Part shown: piece by piece, positions 7,975-14,835 of the stretch
How positions within the stretch are numbered: the stretch's first letter is position 1
Layout: each line of letters begins with the position of its first letter
Origin: CBDUZS01 sp965371785
GTDB taxonomy: Bacteria; Fermentibacterota; Fermentibacteria; Fermentibacterales; JCC-6
Reading direction: 5' to 3'
Assembly: GCA_965371785.1 (NCBI GenBank)
Contig: CBDUZS010000032.1
Coordinates: 1-28,581, forward strand
Length of the DNA stretch: 28,581 nucleotides
The notes under the pieces: generated by a model
Seen by the model: only the letters and a program-made list of their open reading frames with translations
Databases searched by the model: none
Told to the model about the DNA's origin: nothing
Made by a program: the position numbers and the translations under genes

Positions 7975-9408
7975 ATGAGCAGGACGGTGGTGCTGCTCAT
8001 GGCAGTTGTTGCTGCGGGCAGCTGCCTCAGACTCATCGGGCTCGGACACGAGTCCCTCTGGAACGATGAACTGTCATCCTGGTACAGGAGCAGTTTTTCA
8101 ACGATCGGGCAGGTTGTCGACCTGGGTGTAAAACCTGACGTACACCCTCCTGGATACCAGATCCTTCTCTTCTGTGCAATGCGAGTGACTGGTGATTCCG
8201 AGACAGCGCTGAGATTTCCATCCGCTGCTGCGGGGATACTGACCATTCCCGTTCTCTTTCTTATTGGAAGGAGACTGTTCGGCGCATCTGCAGGATTGCT
8301 TGCTTCCGCATTGCTGGCAGTCTCACCCTCGCATATCTGGCTCAGTCAGGAAGCCAGACCCTATGCTCTCCTGATACTGCTGGTCTGTCTTTCGGTGCTG
8401 CTGCTGATAAGGTTGCTTGCCCACGCTAAGAAGGGGGAGAGAGCGAGTCTGGCAGAACTCTCCGCATTCGTTCTGCTCGGCATCCTCCTGGAGTACACTC
8501 ATTATTTCGGGCTGCTCGTTTTCCTGTTCGAGGCGGCAGCGCTTCTCGGGGTGTCCCTCGTCCTGCGCAGGGGCAGGCTTCTTGCTGCTGCAGTTGGGCT
8601 GGTGCCCATGGTTTTCTTCCTGCCCTGGCTGCCCGTTGCCCTTGCACAGGGCAGCGGCGGGAGCTACATAGCGTTGCCGTCCCTGAAGACTTTCTACTCG
8701 CTCGTACTTCAGTACATGGGCTGGTCAAAGGTTCTCACGGTTATCCTGCTGTTGATGGTTCCAGCAGGCCTGGTCATGCGGTATTGCTTTTCCAGGGCAA
8801 GGGACTGGCTGCATACCAGAGAGTTACTCGTTCCGATCCTGTGGCTGGCGGCGCCATTTCTTGTGTCTCTTGCCGTTTCCCTTGCGTCAGTTCCCGTATT
8901 CAGCGTTAGAAACATGATGATTTCACTGCCGGCGGTGTTTCTTCTCCTGGCGGTATCAACCCACGTTGTTTTTCCTGCCCCGGGATCACGGCTGATCGCT
9001 TCGTCCGTGCTGATACTCCTCTTCCTGTTCACTCTTTTCTTCGTCAGGAAGCACTACTCGGAACCCCATCGACACCAGTTCAGAGAGGTCGCCTCGTACG
9101 TTGTCGATCTGGGCATGGATCCAGGCAGCACAGTCATTGCAGCGTCAGCCTGGAACGAAGCCTACTTCGATTACTACCTGGACAGGGCTGGAACGGGAGA
9201 ACGAGTCGATCTGCTCTCGACGGGACCGGGTGACATCCAGCGCATATCAGACCTGATCGAATCGAGAGATGCAGGTTTCCTCGTTCTGGTGTGGGGTCTT
9301 CTGGAACCGGAACAGTCGTTGATCGATTCCCTGGGGAACCTCTACACGCTTGTCGGCCGGCAGGAATTCGTGGGTGCCGGTGTCTGGGTCTACAAGACCA
9401 GCCGCTAG
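7975..9408 (+). CDS. GT39-family (PMT/ArnT-like) membrane glycosyltransferase
   Basis: This 477-residue polytopic membrane protein has about 10-11 hydrophobic helices. The first periplasmic loop contains ESLWNDELSSW (acidic pair at 31-32, the expected catalytic/metal residues) and DVHPPGYQ, followed by SQEARPYALL. This set is typical of GT39-like polyprenyl-phosphate-sugar transferases of the ArnT/protein mannosyltransferase superfamily. It should transfer a sugar from a lipid carrier to a lipid or protein acceptor on the outer face of the inner membrane; the acceptor is unknown. The soluble C-terminal domain (about 365-477) is short. The AGGAGG site abuts the ATG with almost no spacer, so the true start may differ by a few codons. 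The last codons and stop lie within a 33-bp sequence repeated 1.5 kb downstream. Confidence 0.85.
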   Translation: MSRTVVLLMAVVAAGSCLRLIGLGHESLWNDELSSWYRSSFSTIGQVVDLGVKPDVHPPGYQILLFCAMRVTGDSETALRFPSAAAGILTIPVLFLIGRRLFGASAGLLASALLAVSPSHIWLSQEARPYALLILLVCLSVLLLIRLLAHAKKGERASLAELSAFVLLGILLEYTHYFGLLVFLFEAAALLGVSLVLRRGRLLAAAVGLVPMVFFLPWLPVALAQGSGGSYIALPSLKTFYSLVLQYMGWSKVLTVILLLMVPAGLVMRYCFSRARDWLHTRELLVPILWLAAPFLVSLAVSLASVPVFSVRNMMISLPAVFLLLAVSTHVVFPAPGSRLIASSVLILLFLFTLFFVRKHYSEPHRHQFREVASYVVDLGMDPGSTVIAASAWNEAYFDYYLDRAGTGERVDLLSTGPGDIQRISDLIESRDAGFLVLVWGLLEPEQSLIDSLGNLYTLVGRQEFVGAGVWVYKTSR

Positions 9409-9434
9409 AAGCCGGCAGCACTCTTCTTACAGAT
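9402..9434. repeat. Left copy of a 33-bp direct repeat flanking the ATPase gene
   Basis: It starts CCGCTAGAAGCCGGCAGCAC and ends CTTCTTACAGAT. It contains the stop (9406-9408) of the glycosyltransferase and, on the other strand, a copy of the last codons and stop of the beta-propeller gene. It matches 10898-10930 at 31 of 33 positions (differences at 9418 and 9420). A weak internal dyad, AGAAG-N11-CTTCT, is present. Confidence 0.85.
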
Positions 9435-9478
9435 AGTCCACTTCCTTCTCGTTAGAACACATGGACTCCGTCGTTAGG

Positions 9479-10738
9479 TTATAGCCTTAATTTTCCGAAG
9501 GCGATCCGGGTCTGACCCGAGAGAGTGTAGTACCGGCTCGGCCCATGAGTACGCACGTGGGTTATTGCGGAAGTCCGCTCCAGTTTCCTGAAGACGGCGC
9601 TCGCTCGCGGTTGCGTAACGCCCAACAGGTCGATGACATCGGCCTGCCTGAACTCTTCACCCTCGAAGCTGGCAATTCGTTCGAGGTGCTTGAGGTCTGA
9701 CGGTGACAGGAGGGAGATGAGTTCATTCCGATACAGAGCAATCAGCGCCGGCAGAGCCTGTTCCCGACCCAGAGGAGCACCTCCAGCCAAATCAAGGACC
9801 CGGTAGCAGGTCTCATCAAGGGCCGATAGCATGCCCCGCAGGTCACCGCGGAACAGCCGATGGAACTCCTCTACCAGCTTCCATGTAACTGGTCGGGTTA
9901 CCGTCATGTTCTCGATCCGCAGGTGCGCATACCGCTTCTCCAGGATTGTCCGGACATCTTTGAAGTGCGAAGCTTCCAGGCGGAGCGGAGGCGGGAAGAT
10001 GCTGCGAACCTGAGCATGCTTTGCAATTACCGCTCCATGGAAGTCGAGCGCAGCTCCCAGGATCACATGGAATCCGGGAATCAGAAAGTAGTCCCGAGCA
10101 TCACGGAGCAGGAGCGCAGCCGCTTCCGGATTCTGTTCGAGGTTCTCGAGGTTGTTCAGATGGATCAGGATTCCCGGTATTCCGATCGCCAGAGAGCTGG
10201 CTGTGAGATGAGCAAGGGCGTCCTGAAACTGATTCGGACTGAAGGTAGGCGGTCGAATATCCTGAACACGCCCACCACCGCCGCCGAACCCGAACATCGA
10301 AGCATTCATCTGCCATGTTCGCTGCCGGGTTTCCTCGACCAGGCTCCGAGCTTCCTCGAAGCCTTTGAGTTTCTTCAACCGTTTGGTGGGCAGTACCGAA
10401 CTGACCGATCTCACCACCGAGCGGAGGAGTTCGACGCCCAGATCGGTGACGGACAGCTGGTGCGGCATTCTGCAGTGCTCCGACGATACTGCATAGCCCT
10501 GATCGGCGAGTTGGGATTTGATGTACTGGATGAAGGTCGTTTTCCCGGCACCGGGCAGACCTGCTACCACGAGCCGGCTAGACTGGCTGCCGATGATTCG
10601 TCTGAGCACTTCCTCGGCTTCGGTTGAGTGGCCAACGAACAGACTGATCGGTCGAAGACCGGTATCGGAAATGTCCAGCGCCTCCTGGAAGAAGGGCGTA
10701 CATTGAATACCTAGAAGATTCCAGATGTTCGTCGCCAT
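9479..10738 (-). CDS. AAA-type ATPase with C-terminal winged-helix domain
   Basis: This 419-residue protein has Walker A GLPGAGKTT (residues 60-68). The probable Walker B is GILIHLNNLE (189-198), which carries Asn-Asn where Asp/Glu is usual. A glycine run (150-156) sits between them, probably a flexible loop. The middle (about 225-330) looks like the helical lid of Cdc6/ExeA-like ATPases. Residues about 340-410 resemble a MarR/Lrp-type winged helix: FRQADVIDLLGVTQPRASAV, with a basic wing region HVRTHGPSRYYTL. It is likely a DNA-binding molecular switch or regulator, but I know no characterised homologue. A good ribosome site (AGGGGTGA) precedes the ATG. It is the only gene between two 33-bp direct repeats. 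Function is unknown; a transposition helper (TniB/TnsC-like), defence sensor or regulator are all possible. Confidence 0.85.
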   Translation of the reverse strand: MATNIWNLLGIQCTPFFQEALDISDTGLRPISLFVGHSTEAEEVLRRIIGSQSSRLVVAGLPGAGKTTFIQYIKSQLADQGYAVSSEHCRMPHQLSVTDLGVELLRSVVRSVSSVLPTKRLKKLKGFEEARSLVEETRQRTWQMNASMFGFGGGGGRVQDIRPPTFSPNQFQDALAHLTASSLAIGIPGILIHLNNLENLEQNPEAAALLLRDARDYFLIPGFHVILGAALDFHGAVIAKHAQVRSIFPPPLRLEASHFKDVRTILEKRYAHLRIENMTVTRPVTWKLVEEFHRLFRGDLRGMLSALDETCYRVLDLAGGAPLGREQALPALIALYRNELISLLSPSDLKHLERIASFEGEEFRQADVIDLLGVTQPRASAVFRKLERTSAITHVRTHGPSRYYTLSGQTRIAFGKLRL

Positions 10739-10762
10739 TCATCACCCCTGTCATGTGCTGTG

Positions 10763-10794
10763 GTTATATAAGCACTACATGTTATATAAGCAAA
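10763..10794 (-). promoter_or_regulatory. Promoter with paired TGCTTATATAAC repeats upstream of the ATPase gene
   Basis: The 12-mer GTTATATAAGCA occurs at 10763-10774 and again at 10781-10792, so the copies start 18 bases apart. On the minus strand TTGCTT (10794-10789) and TATATA (10770-10765), spaced by 18 bases, form a plausible promoter that both repeats overlap. The ATG follows 25 bases further on. This arrangement suits an operator for repression, possibly by the ATPase's own winged-helix domain. The rest of 10795-10897 holds no convincing gene. Confidence 0.5.
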
Positions 10795-10897
10795 TCCGAT
10801 CAAAGAAATGATACGATGTTCGAAATTCACAAGGACAAACCGTTTTGGAATCCCTCAAGTTGGCTTATGGTGCGGCAGCCCGGATTTGCATCGCCCC

Positions 10898-10930
10898 CCG
10901 CTAGAAGCCGGCAACCCTCTTCTTACAGAT
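10898..10930. repeat. Right copy of the 33-bp direct repeat
   Basis: It begins CCGCTAGAAGCCGGCAACCC and ends CTTCTTACAGAT. It includes the stop (10925-10923) and last codons of the beta-propeller lipoprotein gene and differs from the left copy at two positions. The bases just before it (CGCCCC) are unrelated to the left copy's flank, and the bases after it continue the beta-propeller gene. Confidence 0.85.
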
Positions 10931-12068
10931 CCATGTCATGTGAAGGCCCGGGAAGCTCGAGGATGTATATCTGCTGGTAGAGATCGGGATTGAGTGAGTA
11001 CGCCATTATTGCGTACTCGTCTATAACGAATTCCCAGAACTGGCCTTCGTCCGTGATGCCGGGCACGTGGGCTGTGAAGAGAATCCGGCCATCCATGTCG
11101 TAGACATCGAAAACGGGCGTATCGGCCGTGCCTCTCCTGACCCAGATTCTTCCATCCGAATCGACCTCGAGATCCGATATGGCGTTTCTGTACGGATCGG
11201 GATCGAATTCCAGCACGACACCTTGTGCGCCCATTCTCTCCAGAAGGGTCTCGACCCAGAATTTCTCTTCCCTGATCTGTTCCTCCGTCTTTGCTACCAG
11301 CTCTGCTTCGGCACTGATCTCCAGGAACCTCTCGCCATCGGGAGTAAAGCCTTCGACGAGATACTCTTCACTGGTAAGCGGTGAGATGAAGACTCTTCCC
11401 TCGATATCGACAGCGAAAACGTTCCCGAAGAAAGACTTCTTCAGGAGGGCGGTGAGATCCATCGGGTCGAAGGGGAATTCGTCCTCCCAGTAGCGGATTG
11501 TGGGCTCCTCTCCCTCCTCGTAGCGTCCGATGAACGTGGTGCAGATGAGTTCATCACCTTCCGGCAGAACCTGTAAACGAAACGCGACGTATGCGTTTCC
11601 GTCTGTTCCCCTCATGACCAATGGAGGGTTGTTCGTGAATTCGGTAACGAGACCTTCCCATTCCCCTTCCGGTGAGAAAGCATGGAGTCCGCCGTTCCAG
11701 GGAGAGCAGACGAATATCCTTCCGTCGCCTACAACAGCCATTGCCAGTGGATTGATCAGCTCACCAGGTCCATTGCCCTGCCTGGAAATGCTTCTGACGA
11801 ACTCACCCTCGGGGGAGTAGACCTTCACACAGCATGTCGCTCTGTCGAGGGCATAGATTCTGCCATCCGGGCCATGGGCAAGCGTCTGGATGTCTCCGAA
11901 GACGTAATTACTGTCACCCAGTTCGACGCCTATGGAATCCGAGATCGAGAGCTCGATCCACCCGGATGTATCATCCTGCTGCGGAGAAACAGCGATCTCA
12001 CCGTTTCCACCACATCCTGCAACAAAAACCGTAAGAATCGACACAGCACAGAATACCGAGTGTTTCAT
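10923..12068 (-). CDS. 6-bladed beta-propeller lipoprotein
   Basis: This 381-residue lipoprotein has a signal peptide with lipobox VAGC (Cys19). The mature part is a repeat protein of the 6-bladed/NHL-like beta-propeller type. Blade-like units recur as GPDGRIYALD, VVGDGRIFVCS, DIEGRVFIS and DSDGRIWVRR, alternating with VYSPEGEFV, AFSPEGEW and TPDGERF strands. This is a common surface or periplasmic lipoprotein family in FCB-group bacteria, probably acting in ligand or protein binding; the specific role is unknown. A CC pair (about residues 78-79) lies in the first blade. AAGGAG precedes the ATG with good spacing. The 3' end lies in the right copy of the direct repeat, which preserved its stop codon. 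Confidence 0.85.
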   Translation of the reverse strand: MKHSVFCAVSILTVFVAGCGGNGEIAVSPQQDDTSGWIELSISDSIGVELGDSNYVFGDIQTLAHGPDGRIYALDRATCCVKVYSPEGEFVRSISRQGNGPGELINPLAMAVVGDGRIFVCSPWNGGLHAFSPEGEWEGLVTEFTNNPPLVMRGTDGNAYVAFRLQVLPEGDELICTTFIGRYEEGEEPTIRYWEDEFPFDPMDLTALLKKSFFGNVFAVDIEGRVFISPLTSEEYLVEGFTPDGERFLEISAEAELVAKTEEQIREEKFWVETLLERMGAQGVVLEFDPDPYRNAISDLEVDSDGRIWVRRGTADTPVFDVYDMDGRILFTAHVPGITDEGQFWEFVIDEYAIMAYSLNPDLYQQIYILELPGPSHDMDL

Positions 12069-12175
12069 TTTACTCTCCTTCGATTGAATTCTATGTCAAA
12101 CTAATATATGCGATTTGCATTCAACTCCGCTTGTGAGGTGTGTAATATATTCCATATCAACCATATATAGAATAG

Positions 12176-12203
12176 TTGACATTCGGGACCAACCTGTTAT
12201 CCT
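12176..12203 (+). promoter_or_regulatory. Sigma-70-like promoter for the beta-barrel gene
   Basis: A perfect TTGACA (12176-12181) and TATCCT (12198-12203) are separated by 16 bases. A GAGGAGG ribosome site and the ATG at 12223 follow closely. The rest of 12069-12175 is AT-rich and must also hold the promoter of the divergent lipoprotein gene, which I could not place with confidence. Confidence 0.6.
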
Positions 12204-12222
12204 GTGATCTGAGGAGGTTCTA

Positions 12223-12906
12223 ATGCTGCGATCCGGTGTGCGATTGCCAGTTCTGCTTGTATTGCTCTGTTCTCTGTTCGGAAGCTCTTCTTCGGCCACC
12301 GATTCCAGCGCTGCCATTGGATTACGGCTCAGTTCGATGGGTTTCGGGGGAGAGATAGCGATTCCCCTCTCCCGGGAGCTCTCTGTGCGGCTGGGAGTAG
12401 ACCTCTTCAGCTACGAGAAGGATACTGAAATAGATGAGATCAGCTACGATCTCGATGCAAAACTGGGATGGATTCCCGTCCTCATGGACTACAACCCCGG
12501 TCTCGGAGCCTTCAGACTGACGGCAGGCATCATTATCAGCATGAACAATGTCAGCCTGACTTCAAGTTCCACAGAGACCATTCAGATCGGCGATCATGAG
12601 TACACTCCAGAGCAGTTCGGCACACTGATAACGGATGTCGACTGCAGAGGCGTGTCGCCTTACCTGGGTATAGGCTTACTCAAGCACATCCCGGCAGGCA
12701 GTGCGGTCTCTGTGGCATTCGATTTCGGGGCGATGTTCCAGCACTACAAGCTCACCCTCACCCACGAAGGCGGCAGCATTCCTCCGTCGGTCGAAGAGCA
12801 GTTCATGGAAGATCTCATTGCCGAGTCACAGACCGTCGAGGACGATCTGAACAGCAAATTCGGAATCTACCCGGTCATCAAGATAGGAGTCAGTTTTCGG
12901 CTCTGA
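12223..12906 (+). CDS. Predicted small outer-membrane beta-barrel protein
   Basis: This 227-residue protein has a clear signal peptide (about residues 1-24, ending near SSSSAT). After it come alternating-pattern strands such as AIGLRLSSMGFGGEIAIPL, LSVRLGVDLFSYE, LTAGIIISMNNVSL and VSVAFDFGAMFQHYKLTL, and the protein ends in KIGVSFRL. A cluster of amphipathic strands finishing in an aromatic-containing terminal strand suggests an 8-strand-type outer-membrane barrel. No specific family is recognised, and function is unknown. It has its own good promoter and ribosome site. Its last 17 bases overlap the end of the convergent radical SAM gene. Confidence 0.75.
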   Translation: MLRSGVRLPVLLVLLCSLFGSSSSATDSSAAIGLRLSSMGFGGEIAIPLSRELSVRLGVDLFSYEKDTEIDEISYDLDAKLGWIPVLMDYNPGLGAFRLTAGIIISMNNVSLTSSSTETIQIGDHEYTPEQFGTLITDVDCRGVSPYLGIGLLKHIPAGSAVSVAFDFGAMFQHYKLTLTHEGGSIPPSVEEQFMEDLIAESQTVEDDLNSKFGIYPVIKIGVSFRL

Positions 12907-13882
12907 TATCCACATCTGCAAGGAACCTGCAACCTCCTCCGCATGCCGAAAGATCCGGACACTTTACACATTGATTACCCCTTAACCCTCTCATCCTGAA
13001 TCTTTTGCTCTTTTCTGAGGATGCCAGTTCCGTAAAAGAATGGATCATCAGGTTTCCGAGAACTTCCGGGTTCTGTTCACAGGTTCTGAGGTTGCCTGCC
13101 GGATCGATTACCCATTTGGATTCCCCGCAGACACATCCTCCGAACCTTATGAATGGCCACCGGGAGTGGGGGAAAATGCACGGCTCGAATGGAATTCCCG
13201 TGCAGATCGGGAAGCCGGTTCTTTTGCCGAACCGGTCCAGCTCCGTGAGGACAACCGATATGCAGGCATCGTCAGGTGTGAGTTCAGATGCGTTGAGAGA
13301 ACCTCTTCCCCCCGGAACGAATCTGTTGATGTAGAAAGCGTCTGCGGAAAGGCTCCAGGCCATTCTGGCAATCTCGATGATCTCTGCGGAATTGACTGAT
13401 GTGAGAACCGATGAAACGGTCAGTGCGCTTGCAAAGGGTCTTGCTGAAATCACAGCATTTCTGCACGGACGGGTGATATCAACGCCGGTGAGCCTGATCC
13501 CCGTCTCTTTCTCCATGGCCGGCATGGATATTTCGAAGTAGCGCACACCTGCATCGGCAAGCTCGCGGGCCTTTCCCCTGTCGAGTAAAAGCCCATTTGT
13601 TGCGAGACCGACCGGTAGATCGAGAGAGCTCAGGAACCTTGTCAGCGGGATCAGGATAGGGCTCAGCAGCGGTTCGCCGCCTGCAATCGTTACTCCCGAG
13701 ACAGCCGTTTCACCCGTGATCTTACCCATGACCGAGCGGAGAAGATCAAGATCAGGTTCGCCTGGAAGATCCCTGCCGTGCCAGACGTTGTAGCAGTACG
13801 TACACTCCGCGTTGCACCTCGATGTGATTTCGAGGATGAACCACGGGGCTTTCTTTCTAAAAGATCCGTCAGCTGTTTCCAC
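12890..13882 (-). CDS. Radical SAM/SPASM domain enzyme
   Basis: This 330-residue cytoplasmic iron-sulfur enzyme starts at a GTG (13882). The radical SAM motif is CNAECTYC (Cys23, 27, 30), with AGGEPLL as the SAM-binding motif and LATNGLLL further on. The C-terminal SPASM region shows C-x10-G-x4-C followed by CVKCPDLSACGGGC, that is six cysteines for auxiliary Fe-S clusters; the usual last cysteine is absent because the ORF ends 12 residues later. SPASM enzymes typically modify peptides or proteins (thioether or C-C crosslinks, sulfatase maturation). The gene overlaps the preceding secreted-protein gene by 14 bases, suggesting coupled translation and perhaps an enzyme-substrate link. The sulfatase-like protein in this window lacks a formylglycine motif, so sulfatase maturation is unlikely. 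Confidence 0.88.
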   Translation of the reverse strand: METADGSFRKKAPWFILEITSRCNAECTYCYNVWHGRDLPGEPDLDLLRSVMGKITGETAVSGVTIAGGEPLLSPILIPLTRFLSSLDLPVGLATNGLLLDRGKARELADAGVRYFEISMPAMEKETGIRLTGVDITRPCRNAVISARPFASALTVSSVLTSVNSAEIIEIARMAWSLSADAFYINRFVPGGRGSLNASELTPDDACISVVLTELDRFGKRTGFPICTGIPFEPCIFPHSRWPFIRFGGCVCGESKWVIDPAGNLRTCEQNPEVLGNLMIHSFTELASSEKSKRFRMRGLRGNQCVKCPDLSACGGGCRFLADVDIRAEN

Positions 13883-14744
13883 CGAGCAGCAGATCCCCCA
13901 GGAGGAAGTTAAGACCTGTTGTGCAACCTCGAATCTCCCCGATGACCTCGAGCGTTGTCTCGTACCTTTCGGTTAGTTCGTTCATGTCGTAGTACTCGGG
14001 AGCATCAGAATCCGGAGCAGCCAGCAAAGCGTAGTGTCTCTCCATCTCATTAATGGCGAAATCGGCCATGTTCAGAAGATCGACCTCCGATTGAAGGGAT
14101 ATCAGGGACAGATCGTACGAGTATGGGTAACCGTATGTAAGTGTAATAGCATCGATTATAGAAATCGCCACGGCTGTTTCGAGTATTGATTCGGTTGAAA
14201 CCCGAACCTGCTCCATACTCAGTGCCCCCGACCTGCCCAGATCGAGTAACGTATCGATCTTCGCCTCCAGATCCTCGATCAGATCTCCCTTGTTGTATTC
14301 TATCGGCGGCGGCATCATCCTTGTCAGCATCGAAGGAAGACCTGTGGACATGAAGTCGAGGCGCATGCGGAGGATTGCGAGGACCATGTCCACCTCACGG
14401 GTTGACACTCCATCAGTCTCCAGGGCAGCGGTAATCCCGAAACCCAGTGCAGTGACTTTCTCCCGCATCAGATTCGCCTGATCCCAGTCCAGTTCACCGA
14501 ATGCGTAACCGTCCGGACCCGGTTCCATTCCATCGAGTTCCCGCCAGATCGAACGGATACCCCGCCATTCCTGCTGCCGGATGATCATCTGTGCTCTTTC
14601 AAGACTGCTGTCGGGGATCTCGAGTACGTCGGGATCCTCTCCGGATTCAAGCTCTGCTGGTGGATCTGCGGAAGCATGCTGCGCACCGAACAGGAGGAGG
14701 ATCATACCGGCGCCAGTCAGTTCACCGTATCTCTTTCCCTTCAT
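13869..14744 (-). CDS. Secreted protein of unknown function, coupled to the radical SAM gene
   Basis: This 291-residue protein has an N-terminal signal peptide (about residues 1-26, ending HASA). The mature chain is acidic and largely helical, with heptad-like stretches at about 70-130 and 150-205. Its only cysteine lies near the C-terminus in RGCTTGLNFLLGDLLLGGNS, a glycine/leucine-rich tail. I recognise no family. A good AAGGAG site precedes the ATG. Its end overlaps the start of the radical SAM/SPASM gene by 14 bases, so the two are translated together. The tail could be a modification site or simply a structural end; nothing in the sequence decides this. Confidence 0.7.
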   Translation of the reverse strand: MKGKRYGELTGAGMILLLFGAQHASADPPAELESGEDPDVLEIPDSSLERAQMIIRQQEWRGIRSIWRELDGMEPGPDGYAFGELDWDQANLMREKVTALGFGITAALETDGVSTREVDMVLAILRMRLDFMSTGLPSMLTRMMPPPIEYNKGDLIEDLEAKIDTLLDLGRSGALSMEQVRVSTESILETAVAISIIDAITLTYGYPYSYDLSLISLQSEVDLLNMADFAINEMERHYALLAAPDSDAPEYYDMNELTERYETTLEVIGEIRGCTTGLNFLLGDLLLGGNS

Positions 14745-14796
14745 GGCTACTCCTTTCCGAGCAATCCGACCGCACTGAAATGTATAGCTGTGGAAA

Positions 14797-14820
14797 GGGG
14801 ACAGGTTCCAGACCTGCCCC
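14797..14820 (-). terminator. GC-rich palindrome between the GNAT gene and the secreted-protein gene
   Basis: The arms GGGG-A-CAGGT (14797-14806) and ACCTG-CCCC (14812-14820) pair over 9 bp with one bulged base and a 5-base loop. On the minus strand, downstream of the GNAT gene, the stem is followed by TTTCC, only a weak U-run. It may be a weak terminator. The GGGGACAGGT...ACCTGTCCCC type palindrome also resembles REP-like dispersed elements. The rest of the 91-base gap holds nothing else I can support. Confidence 0.4.
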
Positions 14821-14835
14821 CATCGTGACAGAAGA

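Larger units (their letters stand above)
9402..10930. mobile_element. Candidate insertion of about 1.5 kb carrying a single AAA-type ATPase gene
   Basis: Two 33-bp direct repeats (9402-9434 and 10898-10930, offset 1496 bases) bracket one gene and its regulatory region. Outside the repeats, the left flank is the end of the glycosyltransferase gene and the right flank is the end of a convergent beta-propeller lipoprotein gene. Collapsing the repeats to one copy rebuilds a compact convergent gene pair with about 14 bases between the stops. This is what an insertion with target duplication, or integration between short att-like sites, would leave. No transposase, integrase or terminal inverted repeats are seen inside, so it may be non-autonomous. 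The repeat geometry is direct observation; mobility is inferred. Two mismatches between copies mean it is not very recent or that the two sites differed originally. Confidence 0.6.

Noticed and set aside
9435..9467. AGTCCA/TGGACT inverted repeat just inside the left direct repeat
   Set aside because: Only 6 bp with a 21-base loop and no matching sequence at the other end, so it is not a terminal inverted repeat.
10868..10896. Resemblance to the reverse complement of a tRNA 3' end (TGG, a GCGGCAG-like acceptor arm, then CCCGGATTTGCA)
   Set aside because: The T-stem halves do not pair (CCCGG against TCGCC) and no anticodon or D arm follows, so it is not a tRNA gene; at most a decayed attachment-site trace, which cannot be shown from this window.
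10753..10980. Plus-strand 75-codon reading frame downstream of the ATPase promoter
   Set aside because: No ribosome site, crosses the direct repeat and runs into the antisense of the beta-propeller gene; likely chance.
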